From the NCBI GenBank assembly GCA_005884985.1, contig VAYK01000087.1:1-13562 (forward strand): a stretch of 13,562 nt of DNA. Direction: 5' to 3'. The stretch's first letter is position 1. The number at the start of each line of letters is the position of its first letter. This document shows, one piece after another, positions 13,485 to 13,562 of this stretch. Source of the DNA: Actinomycetota bacterium (GTDB lineage: Bacteria; Actinomycetota; Thermoleophilia; Solirubrobacterales; 70-9). The notes under the pieces are model-generated. The model had not been told where the DNA came from. It saw only the letters and a list, made by a program, of their open reading frames with translations, and made no database searches. The position numbers and the translations under genes are program-made.

Positions 13485-13562
13485 CTACGGCATCGGGTCG
13501 CCGCTCATCTTGCCGCCAGAGTCCGAGTTGCCCATCGAGCCATGGTGCATTCCACCGGAGCC
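13485..13562 (-). CDS. Partial convergent gene, Met/His/Gly-rich C-terminal tail
   Basis: The minus strand reads 25 codons from the right edge to TAG at 13487-13485. The tail includes GSGGMHHGSMGNSDSGGKMS and ends GDPMP, with five Met and two His among 25 residues. Such tails are seen in copper- or other soft-metal-handling proteins, but this is only compositional evidence. The stop lies just beyond the hairpin that follows pyrG, which fits a real convergent gene end. The plus strand is also open here, so the coding direction is not certain. Confidence 0.45.
   Translation of the reverse strand, partial: GSGGMHHGSMGNSDSGGKMSGDPMP

Noticed and set aside
1..13562. CRISPR arrays, tRNA or rRNA genes, transposases, toxin-antitoxin or phage genes
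   Set aside because: I looked for repeated spaced units, RNA gene signatures and typical mobile-element or defence proteins and found none.

Overview
The window is GC-rich, densely coding bacterial DNA from an actinomycete-like organism. The main evidence is gene order. tlyA, nadK, recN, steA, steB/mctB and pyrG occur here in the order known from Mycobacterium tuberculosis (Rv1694 to Rv1699). The lineage is an inference; a deep-branching class such as Thermoleophilia is plausible but cannot be proved from this sequence alone.

Layout. At the left edge a minus-strand membrane protein runs off the window (1-292). It is divergent from tlyA (316-1092), whose stop overlaps the start of nadK (1089-1967). 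Next come two adjacent efflux modules. Each is a minus-strand MarR repressor divergent from a plus-strand exporter: MarR/DHA2 MFS (1987-4087) and MarR/MMPL (4100-6790). They separate nadK from recN, which are neighbours in the M. tuberculosis order. A 12-bp hairpin closes the MMPL gene. Then recN (6849-8531), a small acidic ORF with a frame break (8594-8729), steA (8805-10001), steB/mctB (10005-10916), a MraY/WecA-like glycan-phosphate transferase (10913-11779) and pyrG (11776-13409) follow on the plus strand. The last four are tightly spaced or overlap by 4 bases. A 15-bp hairpin follows pyrG and separates it from a convergent minus-strand gene, of which only a Met/His/Gly-rich tail is visible.

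How the genes work together. The backbone is housekeeping: rRNA methylation (TlyA), NADP synthesis (NadK), double-strand-break repair (RecN), septum-associated cell-wall control (SteA/SteB), a probable lipid-linked sugar transferase, and CTP synthesis (PyrG). The inserted efflux modules look self-contained, each with its own regulator and dyad-bearing divergent promoter region.

The most notable points are lesions in otherwise ordinary genes. pyrG has lost about 73 nt, including the conserved LGHYERF region, and is split into two frames. The small acidic ORF needs a +1 shift at a CCC codon. tlyA lacks a recognisable first S4 helix. These could be assembly or sequencing errors, or real decay. 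I do not see a clear novel defence system, CRISPR array, RNA gene or insertion sequence.
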